A stretch of 64,000 bases of DNA, taken from the NCBI GenBank assembly GCA_014763715.1, contig JACXUV010000007.1, forward strand, positions 38,622 to 102,621, given 5' to 3'. Of the stretch, positions 49,989-58,742 are shown piece after piece. Position numbers and translations under genes: made by a program. This DNA comes from Rhodobacterales bacterium (lineage in GTDB: Bacteria; Pseudomonadota; Alphaproteobacteria; Caulobacterales; Hyphomonadaceae). The stretch's first letter is position 1. Every line of letters begins with the position of its first letter. Under the pieces are notes generated by a model. The model was not told the origin of the DNA and made no database searches. It saw only the letters and a list, made by a program, of their open reading frames with translations.

Positions 49989-52127
49989 ATGTTTAACAAG
50001 CAATCCGTGTCGCTGGAATGGGCCGGCCGCACGCTGACGATTGAAACCGGGCAGGTTGCCCGCCAGGCCGATGGCGCCGTTATGGTGACGTATGGCGACA
50101 CGGTCCTCCTCGCCACGGCCGTCTTTGCAAAGGAAGCCAAGCCCGGACAGGACTTCTTCCCGCTGACGGTCAACTATCAGGAAAAATACTACGCATCGGG
50201 CCGCATCCCGGGTGGCTACTTCAAGCGTGAAGGCCGCCCGACCGAGAAAGAGACGCTGACCTCGCGCCTCATCGACCGCCCGATCCGCCCGCTGTTCGTT
50301 GCCGGCTTCAAGCATGAAGTCCAGGTTGTGCTGACGGCTGTGTCCTACGATCTCGAAAACGATCCGGACATTCTCGGCATGATCGGCGCTTCTGCGGCGC
50401 TGGTTCTGTCGGGCGCCCCGTTCATGGGCCCGATCGGCGCAGCGCGCGTCGGCTACAAGGATGGCGAATACATCATCAACCCGACGCAGATGGAAATCGA
50501 GGAGTCCGAACTGGACCTCGTCGTCGCCGGTACGGCCGATGCCGTGATGATGGTGGAATCGGAAGCGAAAGAGCTGTCCGAAGAAATCATGCTGGGCGCC
50601 GTTGTCGCCGGTCATGACGCCATGCAGCCGGTGATCGACGCGATCATCGAGCTGGCCGAGAAAGCCGCCAAGGCACCGTTCGACTTCGAGCCGGTGGACA
50701 ACTCCGCCGCTGTCGCCGCGATCCAGGCTGTGGTGGGTGCAGACCTCTCCGCTGCCTACAAGATCACGGCGAAGGGCGAGCGTTACGCCGCTGTCGGCGA
50801 AGCCCGCGAGAAGGCGAAAGCCGCGCTCGTCGGCACCGAGGAAGAGCCGGGCGAAATGTCCGCCGAGACCTTCAAGGCCTCGTTCAAGGAAGCCGAAGCG
50901 GCCGTTGTCCGCGGCGACATCCTGAAAACCGGCGAGCGTATCGACGGCCGCAAGCTCGACCAGATCCGTCCGATCGTGGCCGAAGCAGGCTTCCTGCCGC
51001 GCACGCACGGTTCGGCCCTGTTCACCCGCGGTGAAACGCAGGCGATCTGTGTGGCAACGCTCGGGACGTCCGATGACGAACAATACATCGACAGCCTGGA
51101 CGGCACCCGGAAGGAAAACTTCCTGCTGCACTACAACTTCCCGCCTTACTCCGTCGGTGAAACCGGCCGTATGGGTGGTGCAGGCCGCCGCGAAATCGGT
51201 CACGGCAAGCTCGCATGGCGCGCCCTGAAGGCTGTCCTGCCGGATCACGCCGAATTCCCGTACACGATCCGTCTCGTCTCCGAGATCACCGAGTCCAACG
51301 GCTCGTCCTCGATGGCGACGGTCTGCGGCTGCTCGCTGGCCATGATGGACGCCGGCGTGCCGGTGAAGCGTCCGGTCTCCGGTATCGCCATGGGCCTGAT
51401 CCTGGAAGGCACCGAGTTCGCGGTCCTCTCCGACATCCTCGGCGACGAAGACCACCTTGGCGACATGGACTTCAAAGTGGCCGGTACGGAGCAGGGCGTG
51501 ACCTCGCTCCAGATGGACATCAAGGTGGCCGGTATCACCAAGGACATCATGGAAAAAGCCCTCGCCCAGGCGAATGGCGGCCGGATGCACATCCTTGGCA
51601 AAATGGCGGAAGCCCTGGGCGAAGCCCGCGGTCAGCTGTCCGACAATGCGCCGCAGATGGAAATCATCAAGGTGCCGACCGACAAGATCCGTGATGTGAT
51701 CGGTTCCGGCGGCAAGGTCATCCGCGGCATCGTGGATGAATCCGGCGCCAAGGTGAACATCGACGACGACGGCACCGTGCAGGTTTCCGCGCTCGACCGT
51801 GCCTCCATCGACAAGGCCCTGCAGATGATCAAGGGGATCGTTGCAGAGCCGGAAATCGGCGAGATCTATCAGGGTACGGTTGTTGGCCTGAAAGACTTCG
51901 GCGCCTTCGTGAACTTCTTCGGTCCGAAGGACGGCCTCGTCCACGTGTCGCAGATGGCCAACCAGCGCGTCGGCCACCCGAAAGACGTGGTCAAGGAAGG
52001 CGACAAGGTCTGGGTCAAGCTGCTTGGCTTCGATGACCGCGGCAAGGTCCGCCTGTCGATGAAAGTCGTGGACCAGGAGACCGGCAAGGAAATCGCTGAA
52101 GACGACAAGGGCGGCGAAGAGGAATAG
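49989..52127 (+). CDS. pnp: polyribonucleotide nucleotidyltransferase (PNPase)
   Basis: A 712-aa 3'-to-5' exoribonuclease. Two RNase PH domains (the first includes [20 protein letters not shown], the second [20 protein letters not shown]) are followed by the KH domain ([20 protein letters not shown], near residue 560) and the S1 domain ([20 protein letters not shown]). Length is normal. It follows rpsO after a hairpin and ends with a strong terminator. PNPase is the core RNA-decay exonuclease. Confidence 0.97.
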   Translation: MFNKQSVSLEWAGRTLTIETGQVARQADGAVMVTYGDTVLLATAVFAKEAKPGQDFFPLTVNYQEKYYASGRIPGGYFKREGRPTEKETLTSRLIDRPIRPLFVAGFKHEVQVVLTAVSYDLENDPDILGMIGASAALVLSGAPFMGPIGAARVGYKDGEYIINPTQMEIEESELDLVVAGTADAVMMVESEAKELSEEIMLGAVVAGHDAMQPVIDAIIELAEKAAKAPFDFEPVDNSAAVAAIQAVVGADLSAAYKITAKGERYAAVGEAREKAKAALVGTEEEPGEMSAETFKASFKEAEAAVVRGDILKTGERIDGRKLDQIRPIVAEAGFLPRTHGSALFTRGETQAICVATLGTSDDEQYIDSLDGTRKENFLLHYNFPPYSVGETGRMGGAGRREIGHGKLAWRALKAVLPDHAEFPYTIRLVSEITESNGSSSMATVCGCSLAMMDAGVPVKRPVSGIAMGLILEGTEFAVLSDILGDEDHLGDMDFKVAGTEQGVTSLQMDIKVAGITKDIMEKALAQANGGRMHILGKMAEALGEARGQLSDNAPQMEIIKVPTDKIRDVIGSGGKVIRGIVDESGAKVNIDDDGTVQVSALDRASIDKALQMIKGIVAEPEIGEIYQGTVVGLKDFGAFVNFFGPKDGLVHVSQMANQRVGHPKDVVKEGDKVWVKLLGFDDRGKVRLSMKVVDQETGKEIAEDDKGGEEE

Positions 52128-52152
52128 TCCTCACGCCCCTAACCGGATTGAG

Positions 52153-52185
52153 AAGGCCGCCCCGCAAAGGGCGGCCTTTTTGTTT
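52153..52185 (+). terminator. intrinsic terminator after pnp
   Basis: AAGGCCGCCC (52153-52162) pairs with GGGCGGCCTT (52169-52178) around CGCAAA, followed by TTTGTTT. Confidence 0.92.
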
Positions 52186-53582
52186 CAGGCTTCCAGTGCT
52201 TTCGTCACCGCTGCAATCGTGCGGGCGACGTCTTGTTCATTTGTCCGCCAGCTGACGACGCTGATGCGCATGGCGCGGCGGCCGTTCCAGGTCGTGGGGG
52301 AGAAGAAGGCTTCGCCGGTGGCGTTGACGCGGGCGATGATCTCGTCGGTGAAGGCGTCGTTTTCCTCATGGCTCGCGCCTGGCCGCTCGAAGCGGACGAG
52401 GCCCTGATTGAGGATCGGGTCGTTCAGCGCCCGCGCGCTGGCCCCCGGTACGGAAAGGGCGCCGATGCCGGAGACAAGTGCGCGGCAATGATCGCAGCAG
52501 CGGTCAATCAGGTCTGCCACGCCCTGGCGCCCCAGTTCCTGCAGCGCGGCATAGACCGGGATGGCCCGCGCACGGCGGGAAAGTTCGAGATTCCAGTCGT
52601 TCGGGTCGCGCGCCTCCCGGCTGGGGGAGAGATATGCCGCGCCGAGGGCCATGGCCGCACGGTGAGCTTCGGCATCACGCACGAAGGCAATGCCGCAATC
52701 ATAGGGCACGTTCAGCCATTTATGACCGTCGGTCGCCCAACTGTCGGCAAGCTCGATCCCTTCGGTCAGCGGGCGCAGCCGCTCACTCACCCGCGCGAAC
52801 AGGCCAAAGGCCCCGTCCACATGCACCCACGCGCCTGCTGCCTGTGCAATCGGGATAAGTGTCTTGAAGTCATCGAACGTGCCGACATTCAGGTCCGCCG
52901 CATTGAGACACAGGATGATCGGCCCGTCATAATGGGAGAGCTTGCGCTCAAGATCGTCCACCAGCATGTCGCCCATCGGTCCGGTTTCCACATCCACCAT
53001 ATTGGACTGGCCGATGCCCAGATAGCGCACAGCCGAGTCGATCGATCCATGCCGGTTGCGGCTGGTCAGCACACGGATGGCGGGCGCGCCGAACAGGCCC
53101 TGTTCCTCGACATCCCACCCGGCCTTTTCCAGCACGCCATGACGCGCAGCGGCGAGCGCCGTGACATGGGCCAGCTGGCACCCGGTTGTGAACGCGAAGG
53201 AGGCTTCGCGGGGGAGGTCGAACAGGTCTTTCAGCCATTCGCCGGAAATTTCCTCGATCATGGCGGCGGCCGGGGCAACCGAGAACAGGCCGACATTCTG
53301 GTCCCATGCCGACACCAGCCAATCCGCAGCCGCAGCGGAGGGCAGGGACCCGGCCATGACCCAGGCAAAGAAGCGTCCGCTGGCATTTGCATTCAGGCCC
53401 GGCGCCGCCTTCGCGGCGAGATCGTCAATGATCTCGCCCGCATCACGGCCGGTTTCCGGCAGGGGCCCGCCAAGCGCCGCGCGCAGCTCTGCTGCACTGG
53501 TCTGTGCTCCAGCTGGGCAAGTGTCGAGATTGTCCAGCCATTGCCGGGCATGGAAGCGGGCGCGATCGAACGGGTCAGCCAT
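52185..53582 (-). CDS. pyridoxal phosphate-dependent decarboxylase-family protein
   Basis: A 465-aa fold-type I PLP protein of the group II decarboxylase family (aromatic-amino-acid/2,4-diaminobutyrate decarboxylase relatives). The PLP-binding Lys is in SWATDGHKWLNVPYDCG, with the phosphate-binding TGCQLAHVTALAAARHG upstream. Substrate cannot be named. The start at 53582 (MADPFDRARF) has an AAGGAG site; longer frames (to 53774) lack conserved content and would overlap the uridine kinase gene region. Convergent with pnp and divergent from udk. Confidence 0.9.
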   Translation of the reverse strand: MADPFDRARFHARQWLDNLDTCPAGAQTSAAELRAALGGPLPETGRDAGEIIDDLAAKAAPGLNANASGRFFAWVMAGSLPSAAAADWLVSAWDQNVGLFSVAPAAAMIEEISGEWLKDLFDLPREASFAFTTGCQLAHVTALAAARHGVLEKAGWDVEEQGLFGAPAIRVLTSRNRHGSIDSAVRYLGIGQSNMVDVETGPMGDMLVDDLERKLSHYDGPIILCLNAADLNVGTFDDFKTLIPIAQAAGAWVHVDGAFGLFARVSERLRPLTEGIELADSWATDGHKWLNVPYDCGIAFVRDAEAHRAAMALGAAYLSPSREARDPNDWNLELSRRARAIPVYAALQELGRQGVADLIDRCCDHCRALVSGIGALSVPGASARALNDPILNQGLVRFERPGASHEENDAFTDEIIARVNATGEAFFSPTTWNGRRAMRISVVSWRTNEQDVARTIAAVTKALEA

Positions 53583-53712
53583 GTCAGGACTCCTTGTCCG
53601 GCTGTCATACGCCTGTGGCCGGGCAGGACCACCCGGAAAATGTTGCGCGCAGTACAGGCATGCGGCGGTTTCCCCGTTGAAGCGCAAGGACATTTGCCGC
53701 AAAAGCCAATGC

Positions 53713-54399
53713 ATGACCAAGCGCAAATCCTTCCTCATCGCGATGTCCGGCGGGTCCGGGTCCGGCAAGTCCACGCTGGCCGAGGCGCTCCTCAGCCATT
53801 TGCCGGAAGGCCAGGCGGTGATGTTCGGGGAAGACGCCTATTACCACCCGATGAGCTATTATGGCGAGCCGGCGAACGAAGACGAGCGCCTCGCCCTGAT
53901 CGCCACGATCAACTATGACGCCCCTGCCTCCAAGGAGGTGGACCATCTGGCGAAGGATCTGCGCGCGCTGAAATCCGGGCAGGGGATCGACCAGCCGATC
54001 TATGATTATGACCGGCATGACCGCAGCAAGAAGACGCGCCGCATCGAACCCGCCCCGATCCTGATCCTTGAGGGCATTCATGCCCTGTCCATGCCCAAGA
54101 TCCGCCCGCTCATCGACCTGTCTGTCTATGTCGACACGCCCGACGATCTGCGCCTTGCGCGCCGGATCCGCCGTGATGTGGTGGAGCGCGGGCGCAGCGT
54201 CCAGAATGTGCTGGAGCACTATCTGGGCACGGTGCGGGCCGCGCATTACCGCTACACCTATCCGGCCATGTTCGAGGCCGACCTAGTGATCGCAGATGAG
54301 GGCCTGCCGGCCTATGGCAAGGTCTGCCCCAGCCATGAAGCAACCGAGCGGATGATCGCGCCGGTGCTGGCCCGCCTGCAGACTATGGGCGCGATCTGA
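53713..54399 (+). CDS. udk: uridine kinase
   Basis: A 228-aa kinase that phosphorylates uridine and cytidine with ATP or GTP (pyrimidine salvage). The P-loop GGSGSGKST is at residues 13-21; YYHPMSYYGEP, NYDAPASKEVDHL and the YDYDRHDR lid/catalytic segment follow, with IEPAPILILEGIHAL as Walker B. Length is typical. Starts in the 130-bp region divergent from the decarboxylase gene. Confidence 0.93.
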   Translation: MTKRKSFLIAMSGGSGSGKSTLAEALLSHLPEGQAVMFGEDAYYHPMSYYGEPANEDERLALIATINYDAPASKEVDHLAKDLRALKSGQGIDQPIYDYDRHDRSKKTRRIEPAPILILEGIHALSMPKIRPLIDLSVYVDTPDDLRLARRIRRDVVERGRSVQNVLEHYLGTVRAAHYRYTYPAMFEADLVIADEGLPAYGKVCPSHEATERMIAPVLARLQTMGAI

Positions 54400-54468
54400 G
54401 GCGCTATGCCCGCTCCGCTGAGCTTGTAACTGTTCTGTTCATGTTGGGCCGCGTACACTGTGGCCATC

Positions 54469-55305
54469 ATGAAGGTGCGCGCCCTGTTCCTTGCTACGGG
54501 ACTATTCATTGCGGCCCTGCCGGCGGCGGCGTGCGATCTTGATCTCGGGCACCGCGGCACCACGGTTGCCGATTATGTCGAGGCCGTACGGCCCTGCCTG
54601 CGCACCTGGCCAGCGGGCTATGTGCCCGATGAGGGGATGGAAGCCGATTTCCTGACGCGGGTGAATGCAGAGCGCACCACCCGCGGGCTCACCCCGTTGC
54701 GCTTCCGGCCCGAGCTTCTGGATGCGGCGCGGTTCCAGAGCCTCGATATGGCGTATAATGACTTTTTCGGTCATGAGGGCCCGGATGGCCGTCACCCGGT
54801 GGACCGGGTGGCCGCGTTCGACCGCAGCGCCCTTATCGAATTCAGCGCCGAGAATGTCGCCATGGTGGAAGTGGTCGGCGGGCGGTGGAGTTTGCAGCGC
54901 AAGGCCGTGGAGCGCTTGCACAGCAATCTGATGAACAGCCCCGGCCACCGGGCGAACATTCTCAATCCGGATGTGACCGATGTGGCAATGGGCGTGGTAC
55001 GGACGGAAAGCGGCGTCTGGGTGACGCAGGTTTTCCTGGAACTGTCAGGTTCCCTCCCGGCGCCGCTGCCTGTGCGGATGCAGCCAGGCCAGCCCTTGGG
55101 GATGAAGCCCGCGCTGCGCGGCTGGCACTTCCAGCAATATGACGCAAAACAACCGGGCGATCGCTACACGGCGCTGAACGGGACGATCCCGAAAGGCTTT
55201 GCAGGCGATTTCGAACTGACGGCGAAAGGGCGCATGCGTGGGGAATCGCCCGGCTCCTATTACACGATCCGGTTGCCGGGCCCCGCCGTAACCGTGGGGC
55301 ATTAG
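54469..55305 (+). CDS. exported CAP-domain (SCP/PR-1) protein
   Basis: A 278-aa protein with a signal peptide (MKVRALFLATGLFIAALPAA). A CAP domain spans about residues 60-190: RVNAERTTRGLTPLRF, then FFGHEGPDGRHPVDRVAAFD with the cavity His, and HSNLMNSPGHRANILNPD carries the second His and the Glu/Asn pattern. Such proteins are secreted and of unclear function in bacteria. The C-terminal 80 residues are a beta-rich extension I do not recognise. ATG 54469 is preferred over GTG 54460. Convergent with the next gene. Confidence 0.85.
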   Translation: MKVRALFLATGLFIAALPAAACDLDLGHRGTTVADYVEAVRPCLRTWPAGYVPDEGMEADFLTRVNAERTTRGLTPLRFRPELLDAARFQSLDMAYNDFFGHEGPDGRHPVDRVAAFDRSALIEFSAENVAMVEVVGGRWSLQRKAVERLHSNLMNSPGHRANILNPDVTDVAMGVVRTESGVWVTQVFLELSGSLPAPLPVRMQPGQPLGMKPALRGWHFQQYDAKQPGDRYTALNGTIPKGFAGDFELTAKGRMRGESPGSYYTIRLPGPAVTVGH

Positions 55306-55324
55306 GGCCGGGAGTCGCCGGGCC

Positions 55325-55918
55325 TCAAGCCCGTTTCCGGGCCATGGCCTCTCCGCGTGCTTCAGCCTGTTTCAGCCATTTCGCGATCTTCGCTTCCGGA
55401 GCAGACTTTACAGGGCCGAACTGCAGCGTTTTCACCGGTTTGATACCAGAGAACTTCAGCACCGTGCGTTCGACCTGGTTCTTCGCGGCACGGGCATAGG
55501 CAAGGCTGTCGAACAGGATCGGGGCATCCGATGTCATCAGGACGTCGGCGGAGCGTCCGGCGAGCAGCCTGTCCCACCAGACGCTGTTCTCGCGGTAGTT
55601 CATGGCAAAGCCCGGCAGGAAACAGCGGTCCAGCACGCCCTTCATCTTGGCCGGCATGCCGCCCCACCATTGCGGATAGGCCCAGACAAGATGGTTTGCC
55701 CATTGCGTATGCGCGCGCCATTCCTCAAGGCAGGGCTCCAGCGTCTTGCGGCTGTGATAGCCCTCCGTGAGGTCCGGATCGAAGCTCATGTCGGACAGGT
55801 TCATGCGGCGGATCTCCGCCCCGGCAGCTTCTGCGCCGCGCTGATAGGCATCGGCCAAGCCATGGCTGAGCGATGTGCTGCGCGGGTGTCCGACAAAGAG
55901 GAAGATGCGTGCGGCCAT
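55325..55918 (-). CDS. NAD(P)H-dependent quinone reductase-like flavoprotein (KefF/MdaB type)
   Basis: A 197-aa flavodoxin-fold oxidoreductase. FMN/FAD-contact features are GHPRSTSLSHGLADAYQRGA early and PQWWGGMPAKMKGVLDRCF in the middle, the hallmark of the NQO1/KefF/YwrO group that reduces quinones or electrophiles with NAD(P)H. The start at 55918 has a CCGGAG site. The upstream 162 bp contain an AT-rich stretch (TGATCATTATTCATT) that may bind a regulator. No linked potassium-efflux gene, so a KefF role is unsupported. Confidence 0.88.
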   Translation of the reverse strand: MAARIFLFVGHPRSTSLSHGLADAYQRGAEAAGAEIRRMNLSDMSFDPDLTEGYHSRKTLEPCLEEWRAHTQWANHLVWAYPQWWGGMPAKMKGVLDRCFLPGFAMNYRENSVWWDRLLAGRSADVLMTSDAPILFDSLAYARAAKNQVERTVLKFSGIKPVKTLQFGPVKSAPEAKIAKWLKQAEARGEAMARKRA

Positions 55919-56027
55919 GTCGTCTCCGGAAAAATGAACAAATTGATCATTATTCATTATCGGGGCGCAAGGCAATGGAATTCTTGCGGTTCCATGGGCG
56001 AGTAGGGGGCGGCCTTGTGGAGCCGGA

Positions 56028-56060
56028 CGGCGGGCCACCCCATGATAGGGAAGCCCGCCG
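56028..56060. promoter_or_regulatory. GC-rich hairpin between the flavoprotein and YjhX genes
   Basis: CGGCGGGC (56028-56035) pairs with GCCCGCCG (56053-56060). There is no T-run, so it is a weak terminator candidate for the minus-strand yjhX gene, or a regulatory dyad. Confidence 0.35.
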
Positions 56061-56080
56061 CCCGCCTGGCGCGTGTCCGC

Positions 56081-56338
56081 CTAGCGGTTGTCGAATTCCG
56101 CCCGGACCAGCTCCAGCCCCCGCCGCGTGATGCGGTAAGGCTGGCCGCCCTGTGAGGCGATGGCGCGTTTGTGCTTCAGCTTGCGGAAGAGGCGCAGGCT
56201 CAGGCCCGGATAGCGCCAGCCATCGCGGGTGAAGCAATAGAGCTCTTCCGGCTTGTTGTGGTCGTTGCGGATGATTTCGATATGCCCGCCCTGGGCGAGC
56301 AGGTGGAGGATGCGCTGTTCCGCGCGTGAGATATCCAT
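56081..56338 (-). CDS. yjhX: YjhX family protein (toxin homologue)
   Basis: An 85-aa protein that matches E. coli YjhX (UPF0386/DUF2084) from end to end: MDISRAEQRILHLLAQGGHI at the start and GQPYRITRRGLELVRAEFDN at the end. In E. coli YjhX is a topoisomerase-inhibiting toxin paired with the acetyltransferase-like antitoxin YjhQ. Here no GNAT antitoxin gene is on either side, so the protein is solitary. The first ATG at 56338 is used; a longer frame to 56395 adds 19 unconserved residues. Confidence 0.9.
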   Translation of the reverse strand: MDISRAEQRILHLLAQGGHIEIIRNDHNKPEELYCFTRDGWRYPGLSLRLFRKLKHKRAIASQGGQPYRITRRGLELVRAEFDNR

Positions 56339-56395
56339 GATCTGTGTCCGGAGTGGCGCCGCATGACGGTTGCATGCGCGCGCAAGAACGTTCAC

Positions 56396-56559
56396 CGGCG
56401 CCCATGAACAATCATGTGGCGCCAGCGCGTCGGTCTTGCCGGCCTGCCTTGCGCTGGCATGCAGCGCGGAAACGGCAGGCCCCTTACCGGGACTCAGACA
56501 GATAATGAGACATAAACGCTCCGTTGACGCCTCGAATTTGGGGCGCCGGACCTGTCAGG
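56396..56559. other. intergenic region with a nested inverted repeat
   Basis: Between yjhX and the alpha/beta hydrolase. GGCCTGCC (56441-56448) pairs with GGCAGGCC (56474-56481), and inside it GCGCTG (56451-56456) pairs with CAGCGC (56462-56467), a 14-bp stem with an internal loop. No gene is evident. It may terminate the hydrolase gene or belong to a repeat element. Confidence 0.45.
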
Positions 56560-57351
56560 TCAAGGCAGGCTGCCCAGAAACGAGCGGAGCTGCTCTGTCA
56601 GCAGGTCCGGCCGCTCCATCGGCGCCAGATGACCGGTGGGGAGTTCGGCATATCCTGCGCCGGCAATGGCCGAGGCGAGCGCCCGCGCATGTGAGGGCGC
56701 CACCATATGGTCATGCGTGCAGCCGATGACGAGCGTGGGCGACCGGATGCGGCCGGGCGTGTCGCTGACATCGATGTCCAGATCCAGCTCCACCTGCCGG
56801 GCCATGCCGTCCCAGTCTGCGTTGCGGAATGTTTCTTCGGCGGCCTGCTGTACCCCGTCAAAGCCCATTTGCGAAATGGCATCCGGGCTGAAGCCGGTGA
56901 GCAGAACGAGGCGTGCCATGGCGCGCCGGTCTGTCGCGATGAGATCGCGCCAGAGTTCGAATTCAAGTTTCAGGCGCGGATCCGGGGTCAGAAAGCCGGC
57001 CAGCAGCACGAGCGACCGGACCCGCGCGCCATGATCTGCCGCGATGCGCAGGGCGACGGCCGCACCAAGGGAAAACCCGACCAGATGGAAGTCTTCCGCG
57101 CCAGCGGCATCCACGGCCGCCATGACCTGTCCGGCGAGATCGTCCACACTCAGCCTGCGGCCGTCATCCCGTGTTGCGCCTGAGCCGGCATAGTCGGGCC
57201 GGATGACTGTCCAGTCTTCCGAAAGGGGCTCTGCAAGGGCGGACCAGTTTGACTCCGAATCCCCTCCGGTGCCGTGGACCAGCACAAGGGCGGGCCCGGA
57301 TCCGTCTGTGCGGTAGGCGACCCTGGCGCCCTGATATTCGGTAAAATTCAT
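56560..57351 (-). CDS. alpha/beta hydrolase
   Basis: A 263-aa alpha/beta-fold hydrolase. The nucleophile elbow is GFSLGA (near residue 93), with the oxyanion LVLVHGTGGDSESNW before it and a late LPTGHLAPMERPD holding the His. The exact substrate (ester, epoxide or lactone) is open. The start at 57351 follows GGAGTCGC. It is controlled by a divergent MerR-type regulator through a shared promoter region containing a perfect 14-bp palindrome (57397-57410), so it probably responds to a small molecule. Confidence 0.9.
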   Translation of the reverse strand: MNFTEYQGARVAYRTDGSGPALVLVHGTGGDSESNWSALAEPLSEDWTVIRPDYAGSGATRDDGRRLSVDDLAGQVMAAVDAAGAEDFHLVGFSLGAAVALRIAADHGARVRSLVLLAGFLTPDPRLKLEFELWRDLIATDRRAMARLVLLTGFSPDAISQMGFDGVQQAAEETFRNADWDGMARQVELDLDIDVSDTPGRIRSPTLVIGCTHDHMVAPSHARALASAIAGAGYAELPTGHLAPMERPDLLTEQLRSFLGSLP

Positions 57352-57387
57352 GTTGCGACTCCGTCTCTTTTCTTCGTCGCCACGGTC

Positions 57388-57417
57388 GTTACACTGTGAC
57401 AGTGCTGTCAGAGTCAA
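57388..57417 (-). promoter_or_regulatory. MerR-type operator-promoter between the hydrolase and its regulator
   Basis: A perfect dyad TGACAG-TG-CTGTCA occupies 57397-57410 between a minus-strand -35 TTGACT (57412-57417) and -10 TGTAAC (57388-57393); the spacer is 18 bp (19 with the shifted -10). A regulator site inside an over-long spacer is the MerR-family activation layout. Confidence 0.7.
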
Positions 57418-57426
57418 GGAGCTGTC

Positions 57427-57780
57427 ATGCAGATCGGAACCCTCTCTAAACGGACAGGCGTCAGCGTGCGGATGCTGCGCTATTATGAAGAGGAAGGCCT
57501 GCTGACGCCGGAGCGGCGCACCTCGGGCTACAGGGACTATCAAGCGGCGGACGAAGAGATCGTCCGCAATATCCGGATCCTGAACGAGGCCGGGCTGAAG
57601 CTTGATTTCATCCGCCGTTTCCTGCCCTGCGTCAGCGGAGACAGTCCCGAATTCGAGCCTTGTTCGGATCTGCTGGCGGCGATGCAGCAGGAAATATCGG
57701 TTCTGGACGACCGGATTGCCGGTCTCAGGAACAGCCGGAAGGTGCTTTCCGGCTATCTGGAGAAGATGGCCGGCGCCTGA
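57427..57780 (+). CDS. MerR family transcriptional regulator
   Basis: A 117-aa MerR-type regulator. The winged-helix domain is complete (MQIGTLSKRTGVSVRMLRYY, then EEEGLLTPERRTSGYRDYQA), followed by the dimerisation helix (MQQEISVLDDRIAGLRNS). Two Cys, at about residues 68 and 79, may be part of an effector site. It is shorter than metal-sensing MerR proteins and has no large ligand domain, fitting a redox or small-molecule sensor. It is divergent from the alpha/beta hydrolase, its probable target. Confidence 0.92.
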   Translation: MQIGTLSKRTGVSVRMLRYYEEEGLLTPERRTSGYRDYQAADEEIVRNIRILNEAGLKLDFIRRFLPCVSGDSPEFEPCSDLLAAMQQEISVLDDRIAGLRNSRKVLSGYLEKMAGA

Positions 57781-57788
57781 GCCCGGCC

Positions 57789-58604
57789 TTATTCCTCCGG
57801 CAGATCCGGCACGCCGACGGCGTGGAAGCCGGCGTCGACGTGGATGACTTCGCCGGCGATGGAGTGGCCAAGCTCCGAGAGCAGGTAGAGCGCGCAGCCA
57901 GCGACGCCTTCCATGCGCGTGTCTTCCTTCAGCAGCGACCAGTCGCGGCCCGTGCCCATCAGGCTCTTGCCGCCGCGGATACCGGCCAGCGACAGGGTGC
58001 GCATGGCGCCAGCCGAGATGGCGTTGACACGGATGCCCTGCGTACCGAGGTCACGCGCGGCATAGCGGGTGGAGGCTTCGAGGGCCGCCTTGGCGACACC
58101 CATGACGTTGTAAGAAGGCACGGTCCGTTCTGCGCCGAGATAGGTCATGCAGATGATGGCGCCACCATCCGGCATGATCTCGCTGGCGCGGCGGGCACTG
58201 TCGATAAAGCTGTAGACCGAGATGTCCATCGCACGGCGGAAGCCTTCGCGCGACGTGTTGGCGACCATGGAGCCCATCAGCTCGTCCTTGCCGGCAAAGG
58301 CGATGGAGTGGACGAGGAAGTCGATCTTGCCCCACTTCTCCTTGATGGCAGCAAAGGCCGCATCCATGGAGGCGTCGTCGGTGACGTCGGCCGGGATCAT
58401 CGTGTCCATGCCAATGGACTCGATCAGCGGGCGCACGCGGCGTTCCAGGCTTTCGCCCTGATAGGTGAAGGCGATTTCGGCGCCTTGGGCGGCCAGCTGC
58501 CGGGAAATGCCCCAGGCGATGGAGTTCTGGTTGGCGACACCCATCACGATGCCGCGCTTGCCCTTCATCAGGGTGCCTTCGGTCGGGGTCCAGTCATCAG
58601 CCAT
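57789..58604 (-). CDS. fabI: enoyl-[acyl-carrier-protein] reductase
   Basis: A 271-aa NADH-dependent reductase of the last step in type II fatty-acid elongation. The cofactor loop GVANQNSIAWGIS, the catalytic YxxMxxxK as SYNVMGVAKAAL, and GIRVNAISAGAMRTL are all as in type I FabI. Length fits. The ATG at 58604 is used; upstream in-frame codons lie in the intergenic region. It is convergent with the MerR gene. A secreted esterase gene on the other strand separates it from fabA; no fabB is nearby. Confidence 0.95.
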   Translation of the reverse strand: MADDWTPTEGTLMKGKRGIVMGVANQNSIAWGISRQLAAQGAEIAFTYQGESLERRVRPLIESIGMDTMIPADVTDDASMDAAFAAIKEKWGKIDFLVHSIAFAGKDELMGSMVANTSREGFRRAMDISVYSFIDSARRASEIMPDGGAIICMTYLGAERTVPSYNVMGVAKAALEASTRYAARDLGTQGIRVNAISAGAMRTLSLAGIRGGKSLMGTGRDWSLLKEDTRMEGVAGCALYLLSELGHSIAGEVIHVDAGFHAVGVPDLPEE

Positions 58605-58742
58605 GGCGTATGAGTCCTCTAAATTCTCTCGAACAGAACGGCTAGGTGGCGCCAGCCGTCTGGTCAACCCGTTCCGCGCTGTCGCGACGGAATCCTCCCG
58701 GCGGTCCGTTTCAGTTAGACGGGGACAAAACAGGAGACCGTA

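Noticed and set aside
54423..54462. A promoter for the CAP-domain gene (TGTTCT-N17-TACACT)
   Set aside because: The -35 is too weak to support.
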